DNA from: Hymenopus coronatus
Taxonomy: Eukaryota > Arthropoda > Insecta > Mantodea > Hymenopodidae
DNA length: 64,000 nt
Direction: 5' to 3'
NCBI GenBank assembly: GCA_030762935.1
Contig: CM060896.1
Location: 8,632,501 to 8,696,500 of the forward strand
Shown here one piece after another: positions 21,439 to 31,639 of this stretch. Both the position numbers and the translations under genes were made by a program. The notes beneath the pieces were generated by a model. The model searched no databases, was not told where the DNA came from, and worked only from the letters and a program-made list of their open reading frames with translations. Each line of letters begins with the position of its first letter. The first letter of the stretch is position 1.

Positions 21439-22869
21439 GTGCTACGAGTGAAATTAGACGTGACCGTGCCCGCATCGCCTGCATTTCTACAAAAGCTACT
21501 CAAACTCGGGTTACCTAAAATGTCTTCTCAACCGATTAACCTAACTCAAAGTTATTCATCAATTGCTAAAAGTGGTACAAATAAAGATCAGGTCATTGTT
21601 ATTGAATATCATGGTGGTATCCCTCTCAAAGATTATATATATATACGCTATTGGCCAACTCGCTGATCCTTCTCACATTAGATTTGTGTCCAGAATCTCA
21701 AACAACCGAATCTGCATCTATCTGACAACTAGCTGAAACGTTATGTGCCCAGCATCCAAAGATCAAAGTTAGTAACGTAACCCTGACCCTAAGGCCACTC
21801 CTTACTAAACAACGCAGGATCATACTCTCAAACGTGTGCCCAGTTATTGCAAATTCTGTGTTAGAACGTGCTTTGAGTCACTTTGGAATTAACCTAACCT
21901 CTGCAATAACACACATTCGTGCAGGTTTTAACACCACACATTCTCATTTCCGGCGCCAACTTTATGTCCAACCTGAAGACCTTGAAAAACTTCCAGATAG
22001 CTTTGAGGTTTACTATGAGGGCACTTCCTACTGGATTTTCGTTTCCTCTGATGCCCCCATGTGCTTCATATGTAAGATGTAGGGTCACTTGGCACGTCAG
22101 TGCTCTCACCAAGTTACTGATCCTCCAATCTCAACCAGCACTGACCCAAGACTTTTCTTCTCTCAAAACAAAAGAATTGCTTCCCAACGTTACTTCCGTT
22201 ATCATAAAATGGAGCTAATTCGATACGGGTTTGGCAGAGTCGCCAAATTGCGAACTCCAGGGTCGCATTCTGCGACTTCCAGCGCTGGATGCTGCGACTT
22301 TCACTGTTCCTAATAATACAGCGTTGGAGCGCCTGAATATTTCAGCAAAACAATTGAAAGACCAATCTTTGACTGCTCTTGTTCGCACAAAGCGGCCACT
22401 TTCCTCTATCAGTAGTGAATCGACCGAAAACTCTTCACTTCTGACGTGCCTCACAAAGTAAAAGATGAATCGTCTGATGAAGACAGTACTCAAACGCATA
22501 AAACTACCCCCCCTAGCTAAAAAGCCCAAACCATCACATACAGTACCCTTTATCAGCGACTCTCTTTTGTCGATCAAGCCATTGTTGGATGCTACACCAA
22601 ATGCATTTGTATTCGTCTTCCCAAAACTTTGTAGCTTCTATGATAATACTTACGGCTCTAATGATGTCACCAAAGTAGCCTTAACCTATACCTCAGATTT
22701 GCAGGGCATAGTCGAGACGCTTCGTAAGATCTATCCCCACCTTACAGACAATAGCATCAAGAATCGCACTACTCGTCTGCTGAAGAAATTGTTGGCAACA
22801 TTAGAGGACCGCTCTAATGTACCGAGAAGTGCCCCTACAGACGCTGTTATAGGCGTAGGAACGCTTTAA
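21439..22869 (+). pseudogene. LINE ORF1 (gag-like) pseudogene
   Basis: Frames across this region match LINE ORF1: residues HFRRQLYVQPEDLEKLPDSF at about 21930-22010, followed by a CCHC zinc knuckle spread over CFIC and GHLARQC near 22060-22105, interrupted by a TAG at 22081. The C-terminal part (22465-22869) is open: LLKKLLATLEDRSNVP and onward. The zinc knuckle would bind the element's RNA. At least four stops or frameshifts. Confidence 0.75.
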
Positions 22870-22873
22870 AACA

Positions 22874-25330
22874 ATGAACTGTGATCTCACCTTACTACAA
22901 TGGAATATCAATAGTTTTCACTCAAATCTCGAATATTTACAGCTACTCTTGCATTCTTACAATCCTCTTATTGTTTGTTTACAACAAACTAACGTCAATG
23001 GAGATTATACAGCTCCTCTCAGAAAATATTCTGGCTATCACCGCACAGAAGCTCGACGAGCTAGTGGAGGTGTTACCACGCATGTTATTGACATCTTACC
23101 GCACAAAGAAATACTTCTCAATACTCCATTGGAAGCCGTAGCTATCTCCGTTCTTTTAACAACAGAGCTATGCATCTGCAATCTTTATCTCCCGAACAGC
23201 TTTACTGTTGATCTCTCTACGCTTTCCGCACTGATCGCTCAACTCCCCAAGCCATTTATGTTACTAGATGACTCTGCTCTATAGTCTGCCAAAAACTCGC
23301 ACCATTTTCTCTTGCGAACTTTTCCCCATCCGCTTTGCCCTAGACTATATAACAAAGACTTGAACTCCAACATTATTTTCACTGATTCTTTAAGTGCCCT
23401 AGTGGCCCTATAACAGCGATCTCCTCGCCATACTTTGGTAAACGAGATTCACCTATTATACAATGACTTAATATCATCTGGCAAACAACTCATCTTTGCA
23501 TGGATACCATCTCACAGTAATATACGAGGTAACGATCTTGCTGACACTGCCGCTAAGGAAGCTACAAAGCATCCATGTGCTTTACCAGATCTCATGCTTC
23601 CTCATGAAGACTACTTAAGACGCAGCATCCTACAGCATTGGAAGACAGACTGGACTACAACATCCACCAGTAAACTACATGATGCCTGCCCAGTACCTAA
23701 TTTGGCTACGTGTATTACGACTCTTACCTGACCAGATCTCAAGCTTCCTCATGAAGACTACTTAAGACCCAGTATCCTACAGCAGTGGAAGACAGACTGG
23801 ACTACAACATCCACCAGTAAACTACATGATGCCTGCCCTACCTAATCTGGCTACGTGTATTACGACTCTTACCTGACCAGATCTCATGCTTCCTCATGAA
23901 GACTACTTAAGACGCAGCATCCTACAGCATTGGAAGACAGACTGGACTACAACATCTACCAGTAAACTACATGATGCCTGCCCAGTACCTAATCTGGCTA
24001 CGTGTATTACGACTCTTACCTGACCAGATCTCAAGCTTCCTCATGAAGACTACTTAAGACCCAGTATCCTACAGCATTGGAAGACAGACTGGACTACAAC
24101 ATCCACCAGTAAACTACATGATGCCTGCCCAGTACCTAATCTGGCTACGTGTATTACGACTCTTACCTGACCAGATCTCAAGCTTCCTCATGAAGACTAC
24201 TCAAGACGCAGCATCCTACAGCATTGGAAGACAGACTGGACTACAACATCTACCAGTAAACTACATGATGCCTGCCCAGTACCTAATCTGGCTACGTGTA
24301 TTACGACTCTTACCTGACCAGATCTCAAGCTTCCTCATGAAGACTACTTAAGACCCAGTATCCTACAGCATTGGAAGACAGACTGGACTACAACATCCAC
24401 CAGTAAACTACATGATGCCTGCCCAGTACCTAATCTGGCTACGTGTATTACGACTCTTACCTGACCAGATCTCAAGCTTCCTCATGAAGACTACTCAAGA
24501 CGCAGCATCCTACAGCATTGGAAGACAGACTGGACTACAACATCTACCAGTAAACTACATGATGCCTGCCCAGTACCTAATCTGGCTACGTGTATTACGA
24601 CTCTTACCTGACCAGATCTCAAGCTTCCTCATGAAGACTACTTAAGACGCAGCATCCTACAGCATTGGAAGACAGACTGGACTACAACATCCACCAGTAA
24701 ACTACATGATGCCTGCCCAGTACCTAATTTGGCTACGTGTATTACGACTCTTACCTGACCAGATCTCAAGCTTCCTCATGAAGACTACTTAAGACCCAGT
24801 ATCCTACAGCAGTGGAAGACAGACTGGACTACAACATCCACCAGTAAACTACATGATGCCTGCCCAGTACCTAATCTGGCTACGTGTATTACGACTCTTA
24901 CCTGACCAGATCTCAAGCTTCCTCATGAAGACTACTTAAGACCCAGTATCCTACAGCAGTGGAAGACAGACTGGACTACAACATCCACCAGTAAACTACA
25001 TGATGCCTGCCCAGTACCTAATCTGGCTACGTGTATTACGACTCTTACCTGACCAGATCTCAAGCTTCCTCATGAAGACTACTTAAGACCCAGTATCCTA
25101 CAGCAGTGGAAGACAGACTGGACTACAACATCCACCAGTAAACTACATGATGCCCACCCAATACCTAATTTGGCTACGTCTATTAAGAATCTTACCCGAC
25201 GAGACCAAAAACTAGTAACTCGAATATGTCACACTGCGCTAACCCATTCCTATCTCCTATCTCATGAACCTGCTCCTACATGTACTCTATGTAACTCTGA
25301 TTACAGCTTGCCCGAGATATACTGCTGAGG
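22874..25330 (+). pseudogene. LINE ORF2 pseudogene: endonuclease joined to RNase H, RT deleted
   Basis: Starts MNCDLTLLQWNINSFHSN, an APE-type endonuclease N-terminus. The normally conserved LQET catalytic stretch reads LQQT, so the metal-binding glutamate is lost. Homology stops near 23282 (MLLDDSAL, where GDFNAH is expected). It resumes at about 23360 with the RNase H motif IIFTDSLSALVAL, followed by FAWIPSHSNIRGNDLADTAA. The whole reverse transcriptase (normally over 1.5 kb) is missing between these points. Downstream of DLADTAAKEATKHP the coding sequence is amplified in 147-bp units. After the last unit the normal C-terminus resumes, including HEPAPTCTLCN, remains of the terminal zinc knuckle. 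Confidence 0.85.
23583..25197 (+). repeat. 147-bp minisatellite, 11 units, derived from LINE RNase H coding sequence
   Basis: The landmark ACCAGATCTCA recurs at intervals of 147 bp (unit starts near 23583, 23730, 23875, 24022, 24169, 24316, 24463, 24610, 24757, 24904, 25051); one unit is 145 bp. A unit is 49 codons and stays in frame, but each junction creates a TGA. Two unit types differ at linked sites: GACGCAGCATCC with CATTGG, and GACCCAGTATCC with CAGTGG or CATTGG. They alternate through 23583-24609, with near-identical dimers of 294 bp at 24169-24609, while the last three units are all of the second type. Confidence 0.95.
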
Positions 25331-25907
25331 GACTTAACTGTGGAGTTCCTGTAAACCTACAGCTGGCCTTGGGTGATCAACAATGCCGCAGGAAAGTCAT
25401 CAACTTCATGAAAATGTGTAAAATTATTAATGGTATTTAAATTATTGCTAATTTGTTATTGTTAATTAATCAATATAAGATGTAATGTAACATTTTGTAA
25501 TTCTACCTCATTGTACAACTCAGTGTTCAGTCGCGATATGACGTCATTGATGAAGCCACTATAATAAATTAAAAAAATAAGGAATATCTAAAAAACGACC
25601 AACTCCACGAAAAAAATGTGTATAAGATAAATTGTGTGTTTTAACGTGCTCTACATTTTTTGTGGGGTAAGTTTTTGTCCATCTCTTACGGTTTAGCAGT
25701 TATGCAAACTTCCGTAAAATTCATCCAGAATAGTCTTCAGAGGCTATTCCCAGAAAATTCGAAGTATACAATTTTATTTGTGAGGTAAATATCTATAATA
25801 TACGATATTTTAACCAAAATCGTTAGTCGCATCCTTGGAAGATACTGAACTTAAATACCAAGTTTGGTATTTAACAGTCTTTTCGTTTTTGAGCTATGCT
25901 GCCCTAA

Positions 25908-25949
<42 letters not shown>
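25908..25949 (+). repeat. (AC)n microsatellite inside HR copy 11
   Basis: About 21 AC dinucleotides at the HR internal ACAC site, where unexpanded copies have 3-8. Confidence 0.95.
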
Positions 25950-25950
<1 letters not shown>

Positions 25951-26149
25951 TTTACTAAAAATGCTTTTTTTGGATTCAGGCGGTCTGAAAACTGTATTTC
26001 CGGTGAAATCTCGGTATGGAATTTTTGGGTGCACATTATGTACATATTACGTATAGAGAAAGCTGACTCAATGGTAATGCAAAGGTAGCAGGCAGGCCAT
26101 TGTTGCGCAATTAATTTTTGCTCAGTTTATGTTTCAAGTATAGAAAGTG

Positions 26150-26517
26150 TGAAGATTCAGAAAGAGCATTTCTGTACAATGCTTTTGTACGACTTCAAAT
26201 GTAACTTAAATGAAATGCAGTCACTTGAGCGTTTGAGGGAGGCTTTGGGGGACTATTCACCATCACGTGCTGCTGGTTTACAGGGGGGGGGGGCGACAAT
26301 CTCTTGAAGATGAAGAGAAGAGTGGCAGTGACTGACAAAAACAATGATTAGGGAAGATCCAAGACTAACCTACAGTCCCTGTTTTTTAACCATCCTCCAT
26401 CAACACCTTCAGGTAAAAAAAAATCTTCAAGATGGGTGCAGCATAATTTAACTGAAGCACAGAAGCTCCATAGGGTGCAATGGTGCCAAGAAATGCTTAA
26501 CAGATTTAACTGAGGAG
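26150..26517 (+). pseudogene. mariner transposase remnant (DNA-binding domain)
   Basis: Plus-strand frames yield LREALGDYSPSRA, then ILHQHLQVKK, and from about 26425 SSRWVQHNLTEAQKLHRVQW followed by CQEMLNRFN and a stop. This is the order of the mariner N-terminal helix-turn-helix region (consensus RWVPHxLTEeQKxxRVxxCxxML). There are several frameshifts and a G-run at 26281-26290. The catalytic domain is missing; the next element (family B) begins within 100 bp. Confidence 0.85.
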
Positions 26518-27264
26518 ATATAGTACATATGCATAATTTAACACGTAAAGGGTCATTCCTCCTTTCAGGTGCTTACCAACGACAGCGGTGGATGTTATAT
26601 AGGATTGTAGTGCCAGTAAAGCTACACTCACAATGAGATGCAGGCGCAGACGCAAGAAGACGCCATTCACAACGCAATCGTAAGCGAAGCGCAACGCAAG
26701 AAGTTGGCACGGGTTTCCAGATCCACAAGTAACATGTGAATATCTTCCAAGTTAGAAACTGAATAACATAACCAACAATACCACACAAGAAAATTCACTC
26801 ATTCTTTTACTAAATAAATACATTACATAACAACTGACGCTCGCGGCAGTGACGTCACATTGCTCATTCAAAATTATTGAACATAGTACAAGTATAGAGA
26901 CTTCAGCTATACATTTAATTAATTAAGAATTATTTCTCTATGCATTCGATTTATGAGAACCAAGAAATCTAGACACAGATGATAGTTACATCAATTAAAT
27001 CAAAGAAGGATTTGCAAGGAGACTCATAACCTCTTGAGGAAGATTAGAGATGGCGCGGCACTGCACGGCCAAATAGAAGAGCATGCATGTACAGCAGGTC
27101 CTATAAAATCTTGCACTGCGGTCGCTTGTTATTGAATTCATAGGTAATACATAGAGAAAAGAAGCTGAATTCCTCCTCTTTGCATGCAACGCAAGGATAA
27201 AGTTTGGAGTTTGCAAACTCTTGCATTGCGTTCCGTCTCGCGTGTTTCTATGTGAATGCTTAGA

Positions 27265-28395
27265 TCTTTTGTGACCTAGCGAAGGCTTTTGACTGTGTGA
27301 ATCGTGAGATTCTGATAGCTAAACTAAATTTCTATGGAATAAAGAATAACATATTAGATTGGTTCATTTCATACCTAGAGAAGAGAAAACAAAGGGTCGA
27401 AATTAATAACTCCAATGGGTATCAAAATAGTGCCTCAGAATGGAAATCAATAAAACATGGTGTTCCCCAGGGCTCAATCTTAGGGCCTCTTTTGTTCTTG
27501 GTTTACATAAATGACCTCCCATTATACATTAACAGTTTTGCAAGTATTTATTTATTTGCAGATGACACTAGTGTTCTAGTAACAAGTAAAGATTTCAATG
27601 AATGTGTAGTTAAATTAAACTATGTTCTAAATTGTATGTCAAATTGGTTCAAAGCAAACAAACTCTCAGTAAACCTTGAAAAAAAAAAAAAAAAAAAAAA
27701 AACAATTAAATTTATAACTACTCGCTCACCACAAACGCACACAGAAATAGGAATTAATGATACATTGTTAGAACAGCTAAATGAAGTCAAATTTCTTGGC
27801 CTTCAGGTAGATAAGCGTTTGGACCGGAAGTCACATATTAGCTTCATCACACCTAAACTTTGCTCAGCATGTTATGCTCTCCGTGCACTGGTTAAATTTC
27901 ACTCAATCGATACACTTAAGTTGGTGTATTTTGCCTACTTTAACTCCATCATCGAGTATGGAATAATATTCTGGGGTAATTCAGTAGATAGTAAATGCAT
28001 ATTCCGGATACAGAAGAAAGCTATACGAATACTCTGTAATGCTTATAGCAGACAGTCATGCAAAGAACTATTTCAAAAATTGGGCATCCTCACCTTACTC
28101 CATTTTAAAATTCTATGCAGTTAATCGACATAGTTTTATAACAAACATGGAAATTCATAACATTAATACTAGACAAAAGGGATTGATTCATCGTCCCAAT
28201 GCCAATCTTCGTTGCATTCAGAAAGGTGTATATTATGAAACAATCAAGATATTTAATGATCTCCCCAGTAATCTCAAAGAAAATGTTGGGAATTTCAGGG
28301 CTTTTAAGGCCTCTCTTAAGGAGTACCTCTGCAATAAATCATTTTACTCTGTAGATGAATATTTAAGTGACAAATCTGCCTGTCAATACCGTTAA
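27265..28395 (+). pseudogene. LINE reverse transcriptase and C-terminal region
   Basis: Starts mid-domain with DLAKAFDCVNREIL (catalytic motif A, FxDLxKAFD), then GVPQGSILGPLLFLVYINDL (motif B) and YLFADDTSVL (motif C, the catalytic YADD type, here FADD). Thumb-like residues VKFLGLQVDKRLD follow. An A-run at 27679-27702 gives seven consecutive lysines in a variable loop, in frame. One frameshift near 28090-28120 separates the final part (28039-28395), whose KGVYYETIKIFNDLPSNLKE and FKASLKEYLCNKSFYSVDEY are typical of the C-terminus of this insect LINE group. The element copies RNA into DNA at the target; the 5' truncation leaves it inactive. Confidence 0.9.
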
Positions 28396-28829
28396 TAATC
28401 ATTGTATTTATAAATATTACAATGTATTGCATTTTGTGTGTAATAGTGTGTGTGTGTGTTTTATATTAAAATTAAACTGATTTATACTTTGACTTGCACG
28501 AATGTGTCAAATGAACTTTTTTTAGTATTTAGCAATGACACAAGGTCTGTAAAGCCTGATGTTTTGATATTTTACACTAGTACATAATTGTAAATCTTTG
28601 CATTGGAAATTATATACCATATTTGTAAATATGTATTGTAATTTGTTGACATTTATGAAGAGTACATAATACAATAATCATGTTTTAATTTATATGATTG
28701 CTACTGGTAACTATTATATCGATAATTTGAAAACTATCATCTGACATAACATTAGTTTTACATATGAAATTATATTTATTTATACATTTTAACACTATAT
28801 TTTGATACTCTTTGTTTTTATGTGCATGC

Positions 28830-28853
28830 AAAAAAAAAAAAAAAAAAAAAAAA
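28830..28853 (+). repeat. poly(A) run in LINE 3' UTR
   Basis: An uninterrupted run of about 24 A within the 3' untranslated part of the LINE; the end of the element is about 165 bp further on. Confidence 0.9.
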
Positions 28854-29090
28854 GGATTCTGTTGTTTTTGTAACCTATGCTTTAGCACTAGAGCTTTATA
28901 CATTTTTTTTTTCATAGTATATAAACATATATATATACATGTATATGCCTTGACAAGTTCTATGTTCAGTGGCTTTCTGGCCTAAACGAACCTGCAGAAT
29001 GCTTTCTAATCTAATCTAACGATGAGTCCAAACTCTTGTGCTTACGTTGCATCTACGCTTGCATTTCACTGTGAATGTAGTGTAACTCCT

Positions 29091-29483
29091 GTAACTGCGC
29101 TATACTTGGAGTATCGTATTTTCATTGGTGGCCTTCTTATCCAAAAGTTCCTAAAACGAATGAAGTTGTATTGAGTTGAAATGGCAAATTCAAGAGTAAC
29201 TTAATATGTATGTTTTCACAGTTTCCGCTGAAGTATTGGTTACCAGATCCTGGACACGAACCACACAAAAAGTAAGATCGCAAATGTACGCTAAAATTCA
29301 GATAGAATCGCAACATGCGTTCCATTTTTCTAAAACTCGCATTTTTATAAGAGATTGTCTAAACTAATCTTGTTTCGTATCGATTTTAAATTTTCTGATC
29401 ATCTATGCCGAACTCGTGTTTAAGATGTCAACTTCCTACAAGTACTTCGCCAGGAGAGTCTCCTCCAAACTACTTAACTTTTT
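29091..29483. other. no recognisable feature
   Basis: AT-rich spacer between family B copy 2 and HR copy 12. Confidence 0.4.
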
Positions 29484-29730
29484 TGCTTTCTCTACACGTA
29501 CTACGTACATAGAGTATAGAGAACCTATTGTATTGCACCCAAAAATTCAATACCGAGATTTCACCGGAAATATGTTTTAGGGTCCCATGTAAAAAACAAA
29601 AAAAAAAAAACAAAAAGAATTTCATTCACATAGCAACCAGCTTTTGACTATTACTTTTGGTACTTCCTTATTTCACTTTACAATTGTTGCACAGATGTAG
29701 AGAAAGTCATGTGAATGGAACACAGATTCC
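29484..29730 (-). repeat. HR repeat copy 12, internal-deletion derivative (about 245 bp)
   Basis: Both HR ends are present in the correct inverted arrangement: TTTCTCTACACGTACTACGT at one side and GTAGAGAAAGTCATGTGAAT at the other. About 600 bp of the middle are missing. The junction lies in an A-rich stretch at 29589-29617, between the GGGTCCC segment and CACATAGCAACC. Confidence 0.85.
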
Positions 29731-29787
29731 TTGGTAGTGTTTAACGCCAGCTTTTTTACTTTGTAATTACAGCGATTCATGAAAGAC

Positions 29788-30640
29788 AAAAAAATCTGAT
29801 GTGCATTCACATAACTTTCTCTACATCTCTGCAAGGAAGCTTATGCTTCTATTTACTTCATGCTAATCGAGAAATACATGTTTTGAGACCCCCTGAATAA
29901 GAAAAATGTGTGTGTGTGTGTGTGAGAGAGAGAGTGTATGGGCAGTATAGCTCAAAAACGAAAAGTCCGTTAAAAACCAAACCTGGTATTTAGGATTGGT
30001 ATCTTTCAAGGATGCGACACAAGAGATTTTGAAGAGAATCCCCCTACCCCAAACTACCCTTTACATGTAACTTTTTTCGAAAATTTTGATTCTCTAAAAT
30101 GGTTTTAACGATTTTGATTAAAATATCGTATATTAAAGATATTTTCCTGACAAATAAAATGTATATCTTGAATTTTCTGGGAATAGCCTCTAAAGACTAT
30201 TTTATTCTGGATGCGTTTTTCGGAATTTTGCATAACTGCTAAACCATAAGATGGACAAAACCTTACCACACAAAAAATGTAGAGCCCGTTAAAACACACA
30301 ATTTATGTTATATACTTTTTTTTCGTGGAGTTGATGGTTTTTGAGATATTCTTTGTTATTCATTTCAGCTTTGAAAAACTTATAATTTTCTCATACAGGA
30401 ATTTGTCAACTGCTGTCCATACAAACAAAGGAACTTCAGTCACATAGCAACCAGCTTTTGACTGTCACTTTAACCTATGGTACTCTCTTATTTCTCTTCT
30501 ACTTACAAGGAAGCAAGTAATAAGACTATTTCTGCTAATTTTTTCTCTCGATTATCATTAAGAAAATAGAAGCATAAGTTTTTTAATATTTTTTGCAGAC
30601 ATGTAGAGAAAGGCATGTGTATGGAACACACAGGATTTTT
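29788..30640 (-). repeat. HR repeat copy 13, head-to-head rearrangement
   Basis: Positions 29788-29873 are a plus-strand HR 5' end (AATCTGATGTGCATTCACAT to ATGCTAATCGAGAAA). At 29874 it flips to a minus-strand HR body, running to a second 5' end (GTAGAGAAAGGCATGTGTAT) at about 30640. Two 5' termini thus bound the unit and the HR 3' palindrome is absent. The internal site carries (GT)n then (GA)n at 29909-29935. Confidence 0.85.
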
Positions 30641-30908
30641 TGTGTACTTCAAAAACTTGGAAAAACAATTAATTTGACAGATGTTGCGCATGACAAGATG
30701 GCGGCTGGACACAAAACGTGATTCATTTCCGCCCTCTAGTCCTACTGTGTTAGTGTAACGAGCATGTCAAGGTTAATGACTTTCATATAACGAACAAACG
30801 AACAATACGTAGCAGTAATTACCTACTTACACAGTAGGGAAAGAAAACAGTCCACACACGTGCACCAATTGTTACATAATGCAAAGGTCATATTTACTCA
30901 ATTGGTCT
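30641..30908. other. no recognisable feature
   Basis: Spacer between HR copies 13 and 14; no motif recognised. Confidence 0.4.
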
Positions 30909-31290
30909 TGTTACTTTCACTACATGGACATAGTGTATAGAGGAAGTATTGTATTCCATACAAAAATTCCATATCGAGATCTTACCGGAAATACATGTTT
31001 TAAAACCCTCTCTCTCTCTCTCTCTCTATTTTAAGGAAAATGTGCGTGTATTTGTCTGTAGGCAGCACAGCTCAAAAACGAAAATACCGTTAACGCCAAC
31101 ATTTATATTTAAGATTGGTATCTTCCAAGGATGCGACACGAAGATTTTCAAGAAAATCTCCCCGTCCCGAAATACCCTTTATTGGAAAACAATTGCAAAA
31201 TTTTGGTTTTCTCAAAAATGGTTAACGGTTTTTATTAACATATAGTGTGTTGAAAGATGTTTATATGGCAAATAAAATGTATATCTTTCT
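30909..31290 (-). repeat. HR repeat copy 14 (3' half, inverted)
   Basis: From TTACTTTCACTACATGGACA (decayed palindrome) to AAATGTATATCTTTC. A (CT)n tract occupies 31010-31027 at the GGGGACCCT position, a different internal site from the ACAC one. The plus-strand frame 30949-31245 retains QHSSKTKIPLTPTFIFKIGI and FQGCDTKIFKKISP. Confidence 0.8.
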
Positions 31291-31624
31291 TTTCCTTTCA
31301 GAAACTGATCCCGTCTACCTGAATTTATTTACAAGCAAACTAACGGTGTCTCTACTCGGAACACGCACCAGGAAATCCAGTTTTATCCCTACAACGTGAT
31401 GTAACCACATACGTATCGCACATAAACACTCTTTGTGGTATGGTATACTGCATTTGGAAACACTTCAAGCAAACTTTCTTTTTATAAATGATCGATCAGC
31501 ATTACATGCTTTACAGCTCTCTGAGAATCTTAGAATATAAATACATAATTAATAATAAGAGGTTCCTTTTAACTATGAAACATGGTATAGTGTTAAAAGT
31601 GATATTGTGAGAGTAGAGAGTAGT
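31291..31624. other. no recognisable feature
   Basis: Spacer between an HR copy and the 3' region of a LINE; nothing recognised. Confidence 0.4.
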
Positions 31625-31639
31625 TAATGATCGGAATCA

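Larger units (their letters stand above)
21357..25578 (+). mobile_element. I/Jockey-type LINE, internally deleted, with amplified RNase H segment
   Basis: A LINE inserted in HR copy 11. It is flanked by AAGAAATATCTCA (21344-21356) and AAGGAATATCTAA (25579-25591), 11 of 13 identical. It carries a gag-like ORF1, an endonuclease start, an RNase H end and an A-rich tail (TAATAAATTAAAAAAA). The reverse transcriptase is missing, and the region after RNase H has expanded to about 1.6 kb of tandem repeats. Confidence 0.88.
18532..26062 (+). repeat. HR repeat copy 11, split by a hAT and a LINE
   Basis: One HR copy in three consecutive pieces: 18532-18707, 21220-21356 and 25579-26062. The pieces join in the correct order and register when the two intervening elements are ignored. 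Each interruption is bounded by a duplication of HR sequence (GGTTAAAG for the hAT, AAGAAATATCTCA for the LINE). The last piece contains an expanded (AC)n at 25908-25949 and ends TTACGTATAGAGAAAG. Confidence 0.9.
27259..29019 (+). mobile_element. 5'-truncated CR1/Jockey-group LINE with (TCTAA)n tail
   Basis: Inserted in family B copy 2. The 5' end cuts into the RT domain. The 3' end is TTTCTAATCTAATCTAAC, a short microsatellite tail as used by several LINE clades instead of poly(A). No clear target duplication; about 14 bp of family B sequence (expected between AATGCTT and GAGTCC) is missing at the site, which suggests a small target deletion. Confidence 0.85.
26614..29090 (-). mobile_element. 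family B TIR repeat, copy 2, split by a LINE
   Basis: Inverted relative to copy 1 (2367-3047) and alignable along its length. One end is CAGTAAAGCTACACTCACAA at 26614. The other lies at about 29050-29090 (GCATTTCACTGTGAATGTAG), beyond a LINE at 27259-29019. The terminal GCGCAGACGCA blocks at the two ends are inverted copies. The minus-strand frame 27216-26995 (LQTPNFILALHAKRR equivalent: MQTPNFILALHAKRRNSASF) parallels the frame in copy 1, about 80 percent identical by eye. Confidence 0.65.

Noticed and set aside
24118..24645. Two identical 77-codon frames (MMPAQYLIWLRVL and onward)
   Set aside because: They are an alternative phase of the 147-bp minisatellite; the ancestral coding frame is the RNase H one.
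23583..25197. CRISPR-like regular repeats
   Set aside because: Units are contiguous 147-bp copies without unique spacers, and the genome is eukaryotic.
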